Notes under the pieces: generated by a model
Database searches by the model: none
Seen by the model: the letters and a program-made list of their open reading frames with translations, nothing else
What the model was told of the DNA's origin: nothing
Shown here: positions 8,534 to 17,150 of the stretch, one piece after another
Layout of the letters: every line of letters starts with the position of its first letter
How positions within the stretch are numbered: position 1 is the stretch's first letter
Translations under genes and position numbers: made by a program
Origin: Devosia rhizoryzae
GTDB taxonomy: Bacteria; Pseudomonadota; Alphaproteobacteria; Rhizobiales; Devosiaceae
Reading direction: 5' to 3'
Assembly: GCF_016698665.1 (NCBI RefSeq)
Contig: NZ_CP068046.1
Span: forward strand, 124,001-188,000
Length of the DNA stretch: 64,000 bases

Positions 8534-8636
8534 GCGCCTCCCTCCCCCTTGAGGGGAGGGAATGAGGGTGGGGGTGGTTTAGTGGGTCACGGAGGGACCC
8601 CCACCCCCAACCCCTCCCCTCAAGGGGGAGGGGAGG
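8534..8636. repeat. GC-rich double-hairpin repeat, copy 2
   Basis: Near-copy of the element at 47-147, with two G/C hairpins and the same spacer logic (GTGGTTTAGTGGGTCAC in the middle). It fills the fadE-fadJ gap; transcription probably reads through, since the genes are codirectional. Confidence 0.75.
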
Positions 8637-8660
8637 ACGACTGAAAAATCGAGGAACGCA

Positions 8661-10622
8661 ATGATCGCCCACAACGCGACCGAGACCCCCAACTGGAGCT
8701 TTCATACCGATCTCGAAAAGATCGGCTGGCTGACGATCCATTCGCCGGAAGGCTCGGTCAATACATTGAGCCGCGAGGCGATCACTGAGCTCGAGACGCT
8801 GGTCGGGCAATTCGAGGCGCTGGCAAGTTCGGGTCAGCTGGTCGGGGTCGTGCTCTTGTCGGGCAAGGATTCGGGGTTCATTGCCGGAGCGGATGTGTCC
8901 GAGTTCGACACGATGAGCGATCCTTCGGTGCTGACCGAGGCGCTGAAGCGCACGCATGCGCTGTTTGCGCGGATCGAGAAATTGCCCGTGCCGGTGGTGG
9001 CGGGCATCCATGGCTTTTGCCTGGGCGGTGGGCTGGAGCTGGCGCTGGCCTGCCACTACCGCATCGCGGTCAACGATGAGAAAACGCGCATCGGCTTTCC
9101 CGAGGTCAATCTGGGGATCTTTCCAGGGTTTGGCGGCACCGGACGCTCGATCCGCCAGGCGGGTCCGGTCGATGCCATGCAGATCATGCTGACCGGCAAG
9201 ATGTTGCGGGCCGGGGCGGCGCGCAGGCTGAACCTCGTCGACAAGCTGGTGCGCCATCGCGACATGCTGCGATGGGAAGGCCGAAAGGCGGTGCTGCAGA
9301 AGCGCAAGTCGAGCGAGGCTGGTTTGGTGAAGCGCGCCATGGCGCTGCCGCTGGTGCGCGAGGCCGTGGCCAACAAGATGCGCGAACAGGCGGGCAAGAA
9401 GGCGCGCAAGGAGCATTTCCCAGCGCCCTATGCCCTGATCGACCTGTTTCAGAAACATGGCGACGACTGGAAGGCCATGGTGCGCGGCGAGATCGATGCC
9501 TTCGTGCCGCTGATGGGGTCGCCGACGGCGACCAATCTGCGGCGGGTGTTTTTCTTGTCCGAGAGCCTCAAGAAGCAGGGTCTAAAGGGGGCCAAGTTTT
9601 CGCGCGTGCATGTTATCGGCGCCGGTGTCATGGGTGGCGATATTGCAGCCTGGTGCGCCTATCGCGGCATGAGCGTGACGCTGCAGGACCTCGACATGGA
9701 GCGCATCAAGCCGGCGCTCGATCGAGCCAAGAAGCTCTTCACCAAGCGCTACAAGAAGCGGCGCGAGGTTGATGCGGCAATGCTGCGGCTGACTGCGGAT
9801 CCGCAAGGCACCGGGGTGGCGCGGGCGGATGTGATCATCGAAGCGGTGGTGGAAAAGCTCGAGGTCAAGCAGGCGATCTTTTCGGGGCTGGAGGACAAGA
9901 TGAAGCCCGGCGCCATCATGGCGACCAATACGTCGTCGATCGAACTCGAGCGCATTGCCGAGGCACTGAAGGATCCGGCGCGGCTGATCGGGCTCCATTT
10001 CTTCAACCCGGTGGCGCAGCTGCCATTGGTGGAAGTGATCCGCTCGCGCTTCAACTCGGACGAAGCCATTGGTAAGGGCGCGAGCTTTGCCCAAGCGATC
10101 GGCAAGTCGCCGGTGGTGGTCAAGTCCGCGCCGGGCTTTTTGGTGAACCGCGTGCTGATGCCCTATATGCTCGGAGCGGTGGAGCGGGTGGAGCGCGGCG
10201 AAAGCAAGGAAGTGCTCGACGCCGCGGCCGTTGCCTTCGGCATGCCGATGGGGCCGATAGAGCTCATGGATACGGTGGGCCTCGATGTCGGCAAGTCGGT
10301 GGCGACAGAACTCGGTCATGCCGTGCCTGAGGGCAGCCAGTTTGCCAGGCTGATCGCCGAGGGAAAGCTTGGCCGCAAGAGCGGCGAGGGTTTTTACAAG
10401 TGGGAAAACGGCAAGGCGGTCAAAGGCGAAATGCCGGAACGCGAGGACCTTGCCAAGCTCGGCCGTGAGCTGGTGAAGCCTCTGGTCGACATGACCGAAG
10501 TGGTTGTGTCCGAAGACGTCGTCGCCTCGCCGGACCTCGCCGACATCGGCGTCATCATGGGCACCGGCTTTGCCCCCTTCCTCGGCGGGCCGATGAAGGC
10601 TCGCGCCGATGGCCGCGCGTAA
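8661..10622 (+). CDS. fadJ: Bifunctional enoyl-CoA hydratase / 3-hydroxyacyl-CoA dehydrogenase
   Basis: A 653-residue fusion that performs the hydration and second oxidation of beta-oxidation. The crotonase half (residues 15-200) has the oxyanion-hole stretch CLGGGLELALAC and the catalytic glutamate region FPEVNLGIFPGFGGT. The dehydrogenase half begins with the NAD-binding VIGAGVMGGDIAA near residue 318 and continues through LIGLHFFNPVAQLPLVE and the C-terminal domain. At this length it resembles the FadJ group seen in alphaproteobacteria. GAGGAA lies 6 bases before the ATG. FadI follows 11 bases downstream; together the two proteins should form the trifunctional complex. Confidence 0.93.
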   Translation: MIAHNATETPNWSFHTDLEKIGWLTIHSPEGSVNTLSREAITELETLVGQFEALASSGQLVGVVLLSGKDSGFIAGADVSEFDTMSDPSVLTEALKRTHALFARIEKLPVPVVAGIHGFCLGGGLELALACHYRIAVNDEKTRIGFPEVNLGIFPGFGGTGRSIRQAGPVDAMQIMLTGKMLRAGAARRLNLVDKLVRHRDMLRWEGRKAVLQKRKSSEAGLVKRAMALPLVREAVANKMREQAGKKARKEHFPAPYALIDLFQKHGDDWKAMVRGEIDAFVPLMGSPTATNLRRVFFLSESLKKQGLKGAKFSRVHVIGAGVMGGDIAAWCAYRGMSVTLQDLDMERIKPALDRAKKLFTKRYKKRREVDAAMLRLTADPQGTGVARADVIIEAVVEKLEVKQAIFSGLEDKMKPGAIMATNTSSIELERIAEALKDPARLIGLHFFNPVAQLPLVEVIRSRFNSDEAIGKGASFAQAIGKSPVVVKSAPGFLVNRVLMPYMLGAVERVERGESKEVLDAAAVAFGMPMGPIELMDTVGLDVGKSVATELGHAVPEGSQFARLIAEGKLGRKSGEGFYKWENGKAVKGEMPEREDLAKLGRELVKPLVDMTEVVVSEDVVASPDLADIGVIMGTGFAPFLGGPMKARADGRA

Positions 10623-10633
10623 GGAGATTTGAG

Positions 10634-11920
10634 ATGAGTGAAACCAAGCGCGTTGCCATTGTCGGTTCGGCCCGCATTCCCTTTGCCCGCGGCGGCACGG
10701 CCTATGCGGACGAGACCAACCTTTCCATGCTCAGCGCCACGATGACGGGACTGGTCGACAAGTATGGGCTCAAGGGCGAAAAGATCGACGAGGTCATTGC
10801 CGGCGCGGTGATCAACCATTCGCGGGACTTCAACATTGCGCGCGAGGCGGCGCTGGATGCAGGCCTTTCGCCGCGCACGCCGGGAACCACGATGCAGATC
10901 GCCTGCGGCACGAGCCTGCAGGCGGCGCTGGTGCTGGCGGGCAAGATCGCTTCGGGGCAGATCGATAGCGGCATCGCGGCGGGGTCTGACTCCGTGTCGG
11001 ATAGCCCGATTGTTTTTGGCCCAAAATTCCAGAAGCGGTTGCTGGGCGCCAATGCCGCCAAGACGACCGGCGACAAGGTCAAGGCTTTCACCAAAGGCTT
11101 CTCCTTCGGCGAGCTGACGCCGGTGGCGCCTTCGGTCAACGAGCCGCGCACGGGGCTGTCCATGGGCCAGCATGCCGAGCTCATGGCCAAGGAATGGGGC
11201 ATCACCCGCGCCGAGCAGGATGCACTGGCGGTGGCGAGCCATCGCAATGCCGCCAAGGCGTATGACGAGGGGTTTCACGACGACCTCCTCGTGCAATGCG
11301 CTGGGCTGGTGCGCGACAACAATGTGCGTGCCGATGCCAATATGGAGAAGATGTCGACGCTCAAGCCTGCCTTCGACAAGACCAGCGGGCAGGGGACGCT
11401 GACGGCGGGCAATTCGACGCCACTGACGGACGGCGCGGCCGGGGTATTGCTGGCCTCCGAAGAGTGGGCGCGAGCGCGTGGGCTGCCGATCCTGGCCTAT
11501 CTCACCACCGGCCGTGTCGCTGGCAATGATTTTGCTCATGGCGAAGGACTGTTGATGGCGCCGACCATTGCCGTCAGCGAAATGCTCGATAAGGCAGGCC
11601 TGAGCTTTGCGGATATCGACTATTTCGAGCTGCACGAGGCGTTTGCAGCGCAGGTGCTGTGCACGCTCAAGGCCTGGAAACACCCGGACTACAACCGCGA
11701 TGTGCTGGGGCGGTCCGACGTTCTGGGCGAGATCGATCCGGCCAAGATCAACGTCAAGGGTTCGAGCCTTGCCTACGGGCATCCGTTTGCCGCAACGGGG
11801 GCGCGGATTTTGGGTATCACGGCAAAGCTTTTGAGCCAGGATCCTGGGAAACGAGCGCTATTGTCGGTCTGCACCGCCGGCGGCATGGGTGTCGCAGCAT
11901 TGGTCGAAAGCGCAGCATGA
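10634..11920 (+). CDS. fadI: Acetyl-CoA C-acyltransferase (3-ketoacyl-CoA thiolase)
   Basis: A 428-residue thiolase that cleaves 3-ketoacyl-CoA, the last step of beta-oxidation. The acylated cysteine is in QIACGTSLQ (about residue 91), the active-site histidines are in LHEAFAAQ and GHPFAATGAR, and the second cysteine is in CTAGGMG near the C-terminus. The length matches FadI better than FadA (about 390). AAGGAG lies 6 bases upstream of the ATG. It partners the fadJ-like gene just upstream. Its stop overlaps a short membrane-protein gene by 4 bp. Confidence 0.93.
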   Translation: MSETKRVAIVGSARIPFARGGTAYADETNLSMLSATMTGLVDKYGLKGEKIDEVIAGAVINHSRDFNIAREAALDAGLSPRTPGTTMQIACGTSLQAALVLAGKIASGQIDSGIAAGSDSVSDSPIVFGPKFQKRLLGANAAKTTGDKVKAFTKGFSFGELTPVAPSVNEPRTGLSMGQHAELMAKEWGITRAEQDALAVASHRNAAKAYDEGFHDDLLVQCAGLVRDNNVRADANMEKMSTLKPAFDKTSGQGTLTAGNSTPLTDGAAGVLLASEEWARARGLPILAYLTTGRVAGNDFAHGEGLLMAPTIAVSEMLDKAGLSFADIDYFELHEAFAAQVLCTLKAWKHPDYNRDVLGRSDVLGEIDPAKINVKGSSLAYGHPFAATGARILGITAKLLSQDPGKRALLSVCTAGGMGVAALVESAA

Positions 11921-12075
11921 ACGACAACGTCGTCAAGTTCCGGCGGCCCGAGAAAAAGCCCGAGCCGCCGGTAAGAAAGCCTCGCGGCCCGACGCCAGGA
12001 TGGCTGCCGTTCGCGGTGTTGCTGGCGGTGGCCCTGGTGATCTATGCTGTGGGGCAGGCGGGGCTGCTTGGTTAG
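11917..12075 (+). CDS. Short single-span membrane protein coupled to fadI
   Basis: A 52-residue reading frame starting in the fadI stop (ATGA overlap). Residues 1-28 are basic and proline-rich (KFRRPEKKPEPPVRKPRGP). Residues 29-50 form one hydrophobic helix (WLPFAVLLAVALVIYAVGQAGLLG), so topology should be N-terminus in. The coupled start and protein-like composition argue it is translated. No family is recognised. A role tethering the thiolase complex near membrane-bound FadE is speculation. Confidence 0.6.
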   Translation: MNDNVVKFRRPEKKPEPPVRKPRGPTPGWLPFAVLLAVALVIYAVGQAGLLG

Positions 12076-12084
12076 GAACGTGCG

Positions 12085-12270
12085 ATGAGCGAAAAACTCG
12101 ATCCGATCATTTCCGAGTTCGAAACGCAGGAGCAGGCGGACTCCTACGACCGCTGGTTTCGCAAGAAGGTGCAGGAGTCGAAGGATGATCCGCGTCCTGC
12201 CATCCCGCACGACGAGGCTATGGCACGGCTCCGTGAGACGATCCGGCGCACATCGCGGAAAAGCGCTTGA
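12085..12270 (+). CDS. RelB-like antitoxin
   Basis: A 61-residue charged protein with the FETQEQADSYDRWFRKKVQE helix and an IPHDEAMARLRETIRR segment, a pattern common in short RelB/ParD-type antitoxins paired with RelE/ParE toxins. AGGA precedes the ATG. It overlaps the toxin gene by one base (TGATG), the normal antitoxin-toxin order. It follows the fadI operon by only 10 bases and may be read from the same transcript. Specific family not certain. Confidence 0.75.
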   Translation: MSEKLDPIISEFETQEQADSYDRWFRKKVQESKDDPRPAIPHDEAMARLRETIRRTSRKSA

Positions 12271-12542
12271 TGCAAGTGCAGTGGTCGGCTTTCGGATTGG
12301 ACCAAGCTGACTTGGCCGCTGCATACGTTGCGCAATTCAATGTAACGGCTGCTCTCAGTCTTTATGAGCGCTTTGCCGAGGTTGCGCTGCTTTTGTCTGA
12401 TCGTCCCTATATGGGGCGACCGGGACGCGTTGCGGGTACTCGGGAATATGTCGCCCACCCCAACTACATCATGATCTACACGGTTCATACGGATCGGATC
12501 ATCATCGACAACGTCGTCCATTCCCGCCGCGAATATCCCTGA
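12270..12542 (+). CDS. RelE/ParE-family toxin
   Basis: A 90-residue protein of the RelE/ParE superfamily. Recognisable features are the N-terminal helical hairpin (ADLAAAYVAQFN), the GRPGRVAGTREYVAHPNYIMIYTV core and the C-terminal VVHSRREYP, where ParE-type toxins carry a conserved histidine-arginine pair. I use ATG at 12270; a TTG three bases earlier is possible. ParE members poison gyrase and RelE members cut mRNA. The C-terminal HSRR is more like ParE, but this cannot be settled from sequence alone. Confidence 0.8.
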   Translation: MQVQWSAFGLDQADLAAAYVAQFNVTAALSLYERFAEVALLLSDRPYMGRPGRVAGTREYVAHPNYIMIYTVHTDRIIIDNVVHSRREYP

Positions 12543-12585
12543 TCGCGCCGCCTCACCGCACACCATTGCATCAAAAAGCGTCAGC

Positions 12586-12603
12586 ATTGACGCATAGGTC
12601 AAT
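12586..12603 (+). promoter_or_regulatory. MerR-type operator upstream of the opp operon
   Basis: ATTGACG-CATA-GGTCAAT is an 18 bp palindrome matching the fadE operator at 5902 in all but four positions. It lies 140 bases upstream of the peptide-binding protein gene, in an otherwise empty 200 bp gap. TTGACG may be a -35 box; no clear -10 is seen. Confidence 0.5.
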
Positions 12604-12742
12604 GTTTTGCTTGTCAGTGGACGCTTCCTGGCGATACCGTCCAACGAACTTGACCGCCGGCACCAACGGCGGCGAGGGCTAAGCCGCACATAGAGGGGCG
12701 GCAACAAGACTTTCAGGACTTCCACAAGGAGATGGGACGAGA

Positions 12743-14359
12743 ATGAAGTTTACGCAAACCCTGACTGCGGTAGCGACCGCGGGCCTCATGGCCGCGCTGA
12801 TGACTGGCGCCGCTTCGGCCGTGACGCTCAACATGATGAACGGCTCCGAACCCGGCTCGATCGATCCGCATCAGGCTTCGGGCGACTGGGAAAACCGCAT
12901 CATCGGCGATTACCTCGAAGGCCTTATGGCCGAAGACGTCAATGCGGAAGCCATTCCAGGCCAGGCCGAAAGCTACGAAATTTCGGAAGACGGCCTCGTC
13001 TATACCTTTACCCTGCGTGACGGTATTCAGTGGTCGGACGGCGAACCCGTCACCGCAGAAGATTTCGTCTTTGCGTTCCAGCGCCTGTTCGACCCCAAGA
13101 CCGCTTCGGACTATGCGTATCTGCAGTTTCCGATCAAGAACGGTTCGGAAATCGCTGACGGCAGCGTCACCGATTTCAACGAGCTGGGCGTCAAGGCCAT
13201 CGACGACAAGACCGTCGAAATTACCCTTGAAGGCCCGACGCCGTTCTTTCTCCAGGCGCTGACCCACTACACCGCCTATCCCGTGCCCAAGCATGTGATC
13301 GACGAGGTCGGCAACGACTGGACCAAGATCGAGAACATCGTTTCGAACGGCCCCTATACGCCGACGGAATGGACCCCCGGCAGCTACATCAAGTCGGTCA
13401 AGTCCGACACCTATTGGGATGCTGCAAACGTCCAGATCGATGAAGTGAATTACTTTGTGCAGGACGATCTGGCCGCCGCCCTGTCGCGCTATCGCGCTGG
13501 CGAATACGACATCCTGACCGACATCCCCTCCGACCAGGCCGAGTGGATCAAGACCAACCTGCCGGGCCAGGACTATTTCGCGCCGTTCCTCGGCATCTAC
13601 TATTATGTGATCAACCAGGAGAAAGAGCCCTTCGACAATCCTGATGTCCGCAAGGCTCTGTCCATGTCGATCAATCGCGACGTGATCGGCCCCGACGTGC
13701 TCGGCACCGGCGAATTGCCGGCCTATGGCTGGGTTCCGGAAGGCACTGCCAACTATGAAGGCGTAGAGCCCTACCAGCCCGAATGGATCGGCCTCTCCTA
13801 TGAAGAGCGTGTGGCCGAAGCCAAGTCGATCATGGAAGGCCTGGGCTATACCTCGGCTTCTCCGCTTGCCGTGCAGCTCAAGTACAACACCAATGACAAC
13901 CACCAGCGGATTGCCGTGGCGATCTCGTCGATGTGGGAACAGATCGGTGTGAAGACCGAGCTCTTCAATTCCGAAACCGCCGTGCACTACGACGCACTGC
14001 GCGCCGGCGACTTCGACATCGGTCGTGCCGGCTGGCTGCTCGACTATTCGGACCCGTCCAACACGCTTGACCTCTTGCGCAACGGCATCATGCAGGACGG
14101 CGCCATGAACTGGGGCAACAACTACGGCCGCTACCAGAATGACGAGTTCGACAGCCTGATGGACCAGGCAACCACCGAGCTTGATCTCGCCGCGCGTGCC
14201 AAACTGCTCGGCCAGGCTGAAAAGATCGCGATGGATGAAACCGCCGCTTTCCCCATCTACTGGTACATCGCCCAGAATGTCGTTTCGCCGAAGGTCACCG
14301 GTTTTGTGTCCAACGCTTCGGACATTCACCGGACGCGCTGGTTGAGCAAGTCCGAATAA
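12743..14359 (+). CDS. oppA: Peptide ABC transporter substrate-binding protein
   Basis: A 538-residue periplasmic binding protein of the OppA/DppA family (SBP family 5). The signal peptide runs to about residue 27 (AALMTGAASA, cleaved before VTLNMMNG). The domain signature GSIDPHQASGDWENRI follows, then typical GIQWSDGEPVTAEDFVFAFQR. It captures oligopeptides for the permease encoded downstream. AAGGAG precedes the ATG. A stem-loop after the stop (14377-14404) separates it from the permease genes, a common way to make more binding protein than transporter. Confidence 0.93.
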   Translation: MKFTQTLTAVATAGLMAALMTGAASAVTLNMMNGSEPGSIDPHQASGDWENRIIGDYLEGLMAEDVNAEAIPGQAESYEISEDGLVYTFTLRDGIQWSDGEPVTAEDFVFAFQRLFDPKTASDYAYLQFPIKNGSEIADGSVTDFNELGVKAIDDKTVEITLEGPTPFFLQALTHYTAYPVPKHVIDEVGNDWTKIENIVSNGPYTPTEWTPGSYIKSVKSDTYWDAANVQIDEVNYFVQDDLAAALSRYRAGEYDILTDIPSDQAEWIKTNLPGQDYFAPFLGIYYYVINQEKEPFDNPDVRKALSMSINRDVIGPDVLGTGELPAYGWVPEGTANYEGVEPYQPEWIGLSYEERVAEAKSIMEGLGYTSASPLAVQLKYNTNDNHQRIAVAISSMWEQIGVKTELFNSETAVHYDALRAGDFDIGRAGWLLDYSDPSNTLDLLRNGIMQDGAMNWGNNYGRYQNDEFDSLMDQATTELDLAARAKLLGQAEKIAMDETAAFPIYWYIAQNVVSPKVTGFVSNASDIHRTRWLSKSE

Positions 14360-14376
14360 GCCCAAGGCAATAATGC

Positions 14377-14414
14377 GGCGTCGCCCCTTGGGAGGGGCGG
14401 CGCCGTGCGTTTTT
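14377..14414 (+). terminator. Intra-operon stem-loop after oppA
   Basis: A 12 bp stem (GGCGTCGCCCCT with AGGGGCGGCGCC, one G-T pair), a TGGG loop and a TTTTT run a few bases later. It likely limits read-through into oppB and protects oppA mRNA. Confidence 0.7.
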
Positions 14415-14466
14415 GATCCGCCGACGTGCGCTTGAAGGCGCGGTGGATGCGAAAGGTCCAATTTTC

Positions 14467-15390
14467 ATGTTTGGATATGTAGCGCGGCGCGTGCTGTCGG
14501 CCATCCCGATTGCTTTGATCGCCGTTACAGCCTGTTTTTTCATTCTGCGGCTGGCGCCCGGCGGTCCCTTCGATGGCGAACGCGCGCTGCCGCCGACAAC
14601 GCTTGCCAACCTGCGAGCGCATTACAATCTCGACCTGCCGCTGATCCAGCAATACTGGATCTATGTGACGCGATTGCTCCAGGGCGATTTCGGCCCGTCC
14701 ATGGTCTACAATGACTTCAGCGTCGCCGAGATGTTGTGGATCGGCCTGCCGTTCACGCTGATGCTGGGATTTACAGCCTTTATCATCGGCACGATCGTGG
14801 GCTTGATTGCGGGCGCGCTGAGCGCGGTCAACCAGAACAAGCTGCCCGATTTCGTGCTCGTGGCGCTGGTGATGGTGGGGCTCGTCGTCCCCAATTTCCT
14901 GATGGCCGCCATCGTGCAGCTGGTGTTCGGGGTTTACCTCGACTGGTTCCCGGCCGGGGGCTGGCAGAACGGCTCGATCGCGCATCTGGTGCTGCCCGTC
15001 TTTGTTCTGGTTCTGCCGCATGCCGGGCGCACCGCGCGCCTCATGCGCGGGTCGATGATCGAAGTTCTGGGCTCCAACTATGTGCGTACCGCGCGGGCCA
15101 AGGGGTTAAGCGAGCGGCTGGTTCTGGCGCGGCACTCGATCAAGGCCGCGCTCCTCCCGGTGGTCTCCTACCTAGGGCCAGGCCTGTCGTATCTTCTGAC
15201 CGGATCGCTCGTCGTCGAGCAGGTGTTCGCTTTGCCGGGGATCGGCAAGTATTTCATCAGCGCCGCGCTCAATCGTGACTATGGCCTCGTGCTGGGAACG
15301 ACCATTTTGTACATGTTCATCATCCTCGCGGTGAACCTTGTGGTCGACATCATCTATGCATGGCTCGATCCCAAGGTAAGGTACAAATAA
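14467..15390 (+). CDS. oppB: Peptide ABC transporter permease (OppB-like)
   Basis: A 307-residue inner-membrane permease with six predicted spans. It starts with MFGYVARRVLSAIPIALIAV, the usual OppB/DppB opening. The EAA loop is in NYVRTARAKGLSERLVLARH (about residues 205-224), which docks with the ATPases. I start at the ATG at 14467; an upstream in-frame ATG at 14413 lies in the oppA terminator tail. The stop shares one base with the oppC start (TAATG). Confidence 0.92.
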   Translation: MFGYVARRVLSAIPIALIAVTACFFILRLAPGGPFDGERALPPTTLANLRAHYNLDLPLIQQYWIYVTRLLQGDFGPSMVYNDFSVAEMLWIGLPFTLMLGFTAFIIGTIVGLIAGALSAVNQNKLPDFVLVALVMVGLVVPNFLMAAIVQLVFGVYLDWFPAGGWQNGSIAHLVLPVFVLVLPHAGRTARLMRGSMIEVLGSNYVRTARAKGLSERLVLARHSIKAALLPVVSYLGPGLSYLLTGSLVVEQVFALPGIGKYFISAALNRDYGLVLGTTILYMFIILAVNLVVDIIYAWLDPKVRYK

Positions 15391-16304
15391 TGGCCGGACT
15401 AACTGGCAAGGACGCCGTCCTCACCGACTTCGCCAACAAGCTCGAGAAGGCGCCTGCAGGCCGCTCGCTGACACAGGACGCGATGAAGCGCCTGTTGCGC
15501 AACAAGGCGGCGCTGGTTTCGATCGGCGTCGTCATCTTCATCGTGCTGTTCGCGTTCTTGGGGCCGTACCTTTTGCCGTGGAGCTACGACAAGATCGACT
15601 GGTCGGGCATCCGCAAGCCACCGAACTTTGAAGCGGGCCATTATGCCGGCACCGACCAGAACGGTCGCGACATGCTGGCCCGCATCATGCAAGGCACGCA
15701 GATGAGCCTCATCGTGGCTGGTGTCGCAACGCTGGTGTCGGTGATCATCGGTGTCGTTTATGGCGCGATCGCAGGCTATTTCGGCGGGCGGGTCGACGCC
15801 ATCATGATGCGTTTCGTCGATATCATGTATGCGCTGCCCTATATCTTGTTCGTGATCATCCTGGTGGTGATCTTCGGGCGCAATCCGGTGCTCTTGTTCG
15901 TGGGTATTGGGTGCCTTGAATGGCTGACCATGGCGCGCATCGTTCGCGGGCAGACGCTTTCGATCAAGGAGCGCGAATTCGTGGAAGCGGCGCGGGCAAG
16001 CGGCGCGAGTTCGTGGTCGATCATTTTCCGCCATATCGTGCCGAACCTGACCGGGCCTGTGGTGATCTATGCGACGCTCACCATTCCCGAAATCATCCTC
16101 ACCGAGTCGTTCCTCTCCTATCTCGGCCTCGGCGTGCAGGAGCCGCAGACATCGCTCGGCACCCTGATCTCGTTCGGCTCGCCGGTGGCAGAAACGCTGC
16201 CCTGGATGCTGATCGGGCCAGCCGTCGTGCTGGTGAGCCTGCTGCTCTGCCTCACCTATATCGGCGACGGGCTGCGCGACGCACTCGACCCCAAGGATCG
16301 CTAA
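15390..16304 (+). CDS. oppC: Peptide ABC transporter permease (OppC-like)
   Basis: A 304-residue permease with an N-terminal OppC extension domain (about 20-65) and six spans. GTDQNGRDMLARIMQGTQMSL is the usual periplasmic-side motif of this family. The EAA loop is in EFVEAARASGASSWSIIFRH. It forms the heterodimeric pore with OppB. The start overlaps the oppB stop by one base. GC content and codon use match the neighbours. Confidence 0.92.
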   Translation: MAGLTGKDAVLTDFANKLEKAPAGRSLTQDAMKRLLRNKAALVSIGVVIFIVLFAFLGPYLLPWSYDKIDWSGIRKPPNFEAGHYAGTDQNGRDMLARIMQGTQMSLIVAGVATLVSVIIGVVYGAIAGYFGGRVDAIMMRFVDIMYALPYILFVIILVVIFGRNPVLLFVGIGCLEWLTMARIVRGQTLSIKEREFVEAARASGASSWSIIFRHIVPNLTGPVVIYATLTIPEIILTESFLSYLGLGVQEPQTSLGTLISFGSPVAETLPWMLIGPAVVLVSLLLCLTYIGDGLRDALDPKDR

Positions 16305-16307
16305 GCC

Positions 16308-17150
16308 ATGGCACTTTTGGAAGTCAAAAACCTCAAGGTGGATTTTGCCACCAATGATGGCACCGTCCAAGCCGTCAAGGACCTGAGCTACACGCTCGAA
16401 AAGGGCAAGACGCTGGCCATCGTGGGCGAAAGCGGATCGGGCAAGACGCAGGGCGCCTTCGCGCTGCTCGGCCTTCTCCCCAAGAACGGCCGTGCCTCGG
16501 GCTCGGTGATGTTCGACGGCAAGGAAATTCTCAACCTGCCGCTTCGCGACATCCGGGCTTACCGTGCTGCCCGTATCGGCATCATTTTTCAGGACCCGAT
16601 GACCTCGCTTAATCCGTATCTGCGCATTTCGCGGCAGATGACGGAAGTGCTGGAGCTGCACAAGGGCATGAGCCACAGCGCAGCGCTGGCCGAGAGCGTG
16701 CGCTTTCTCGATGCGGTGCGTATTCCGGATGCCAAGAACCGGGTGCGCATGTATCCGCATGAATTTTCGGGCGGCATGCGGCAGCGCGTGATGATCGCCA
16801 TGGCACTCCTTTGCGGACCGGAACTGCTGATCGCGGACGAGCCGACCACGGCGCTGGACGTAACGGTGCAGGCCGGGATTATCGACCTCCTGGTGGATCT
16901 TCAGGAGGATTTCGGCACCTCCATCATCCTGATTACCCATGATTTGGGGATCGTTGCCGGCACCTGCGAGGATACGCTCGTCATGTATGACGGGCGGGTG
17001 ATGGAATACCGCAAGACCGAGGCGCTCTTTGCCAATCCCGAGCATCCCTATACGCAGGGGCTCCTCGCGGCGGTGCCGCGGCTCGACCGCAAGGTCGATC
17101 GGCTCTCCACTGTTTCCTACGACTTCATGAGCGCACGAGGCGAGGCATGA
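16308..17150 (+). CDS. oppD: Peptide ABC transporter ATP-binding protein (OppD-like)
   Basis: A 280-residue ATPase. Walker A is GESGSGKTQ (residues 38-46); the usual serine/threonine after the lysine is threonine. The signature is FSGGMRQR and Walker B is LLIADEPTTALD. The C-terminal oligopeptide-transporter extension that carries the iron-sulfur cysteines in some members is short here (it ends SARGEA), so the protein is about 40-50 residues shorter than E. coli OppD. It pairs with OppF to power import. It overlaps oppF by 4 bp. Confidence 0.9.
   Translation: MALLEVKNLKVDFATNDGTVQAVKDLSYTLEKGKTLAIVGESGSGKTQGAFALLGLLPKNGRASGSVMFDGKEILNLPLRDIRAYRAARIGIIFQDPMTSLNPYLRISRQMTEVLELHKGMSHSAALAESVRFLDAVRIPDAKNRVRMYPHEFSGGMRQRVMIAMALLCGPELLIADEPTTALDVTVQAGIIDLLVDLQEDFGTSIILITHDLGIVAGTCEDTLVMYDGRVMEYRKTEALFANPEHPYTQGLLAAVPRLDRKVDRLSTVSYDFMSARGEA

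Noticed and set aside
10394..11782. A 462-codon minus-strand frame across fadJ and fadI
   Set aside because: Antisense shadow rich in Arg, His and Gly, with no family features.
12713..14461. A 582-codon minus-strand frame opposite oppA
   Set aside because: OppA has a signal peptide, motifs and a ribosome site; the reverse frame has none.
16428..16460. Suspected damaged Walker A in OppD (GESGSGKTQ)
   Set aside because: The K-T pair is intact; only the following residue differs, which is tolerated.
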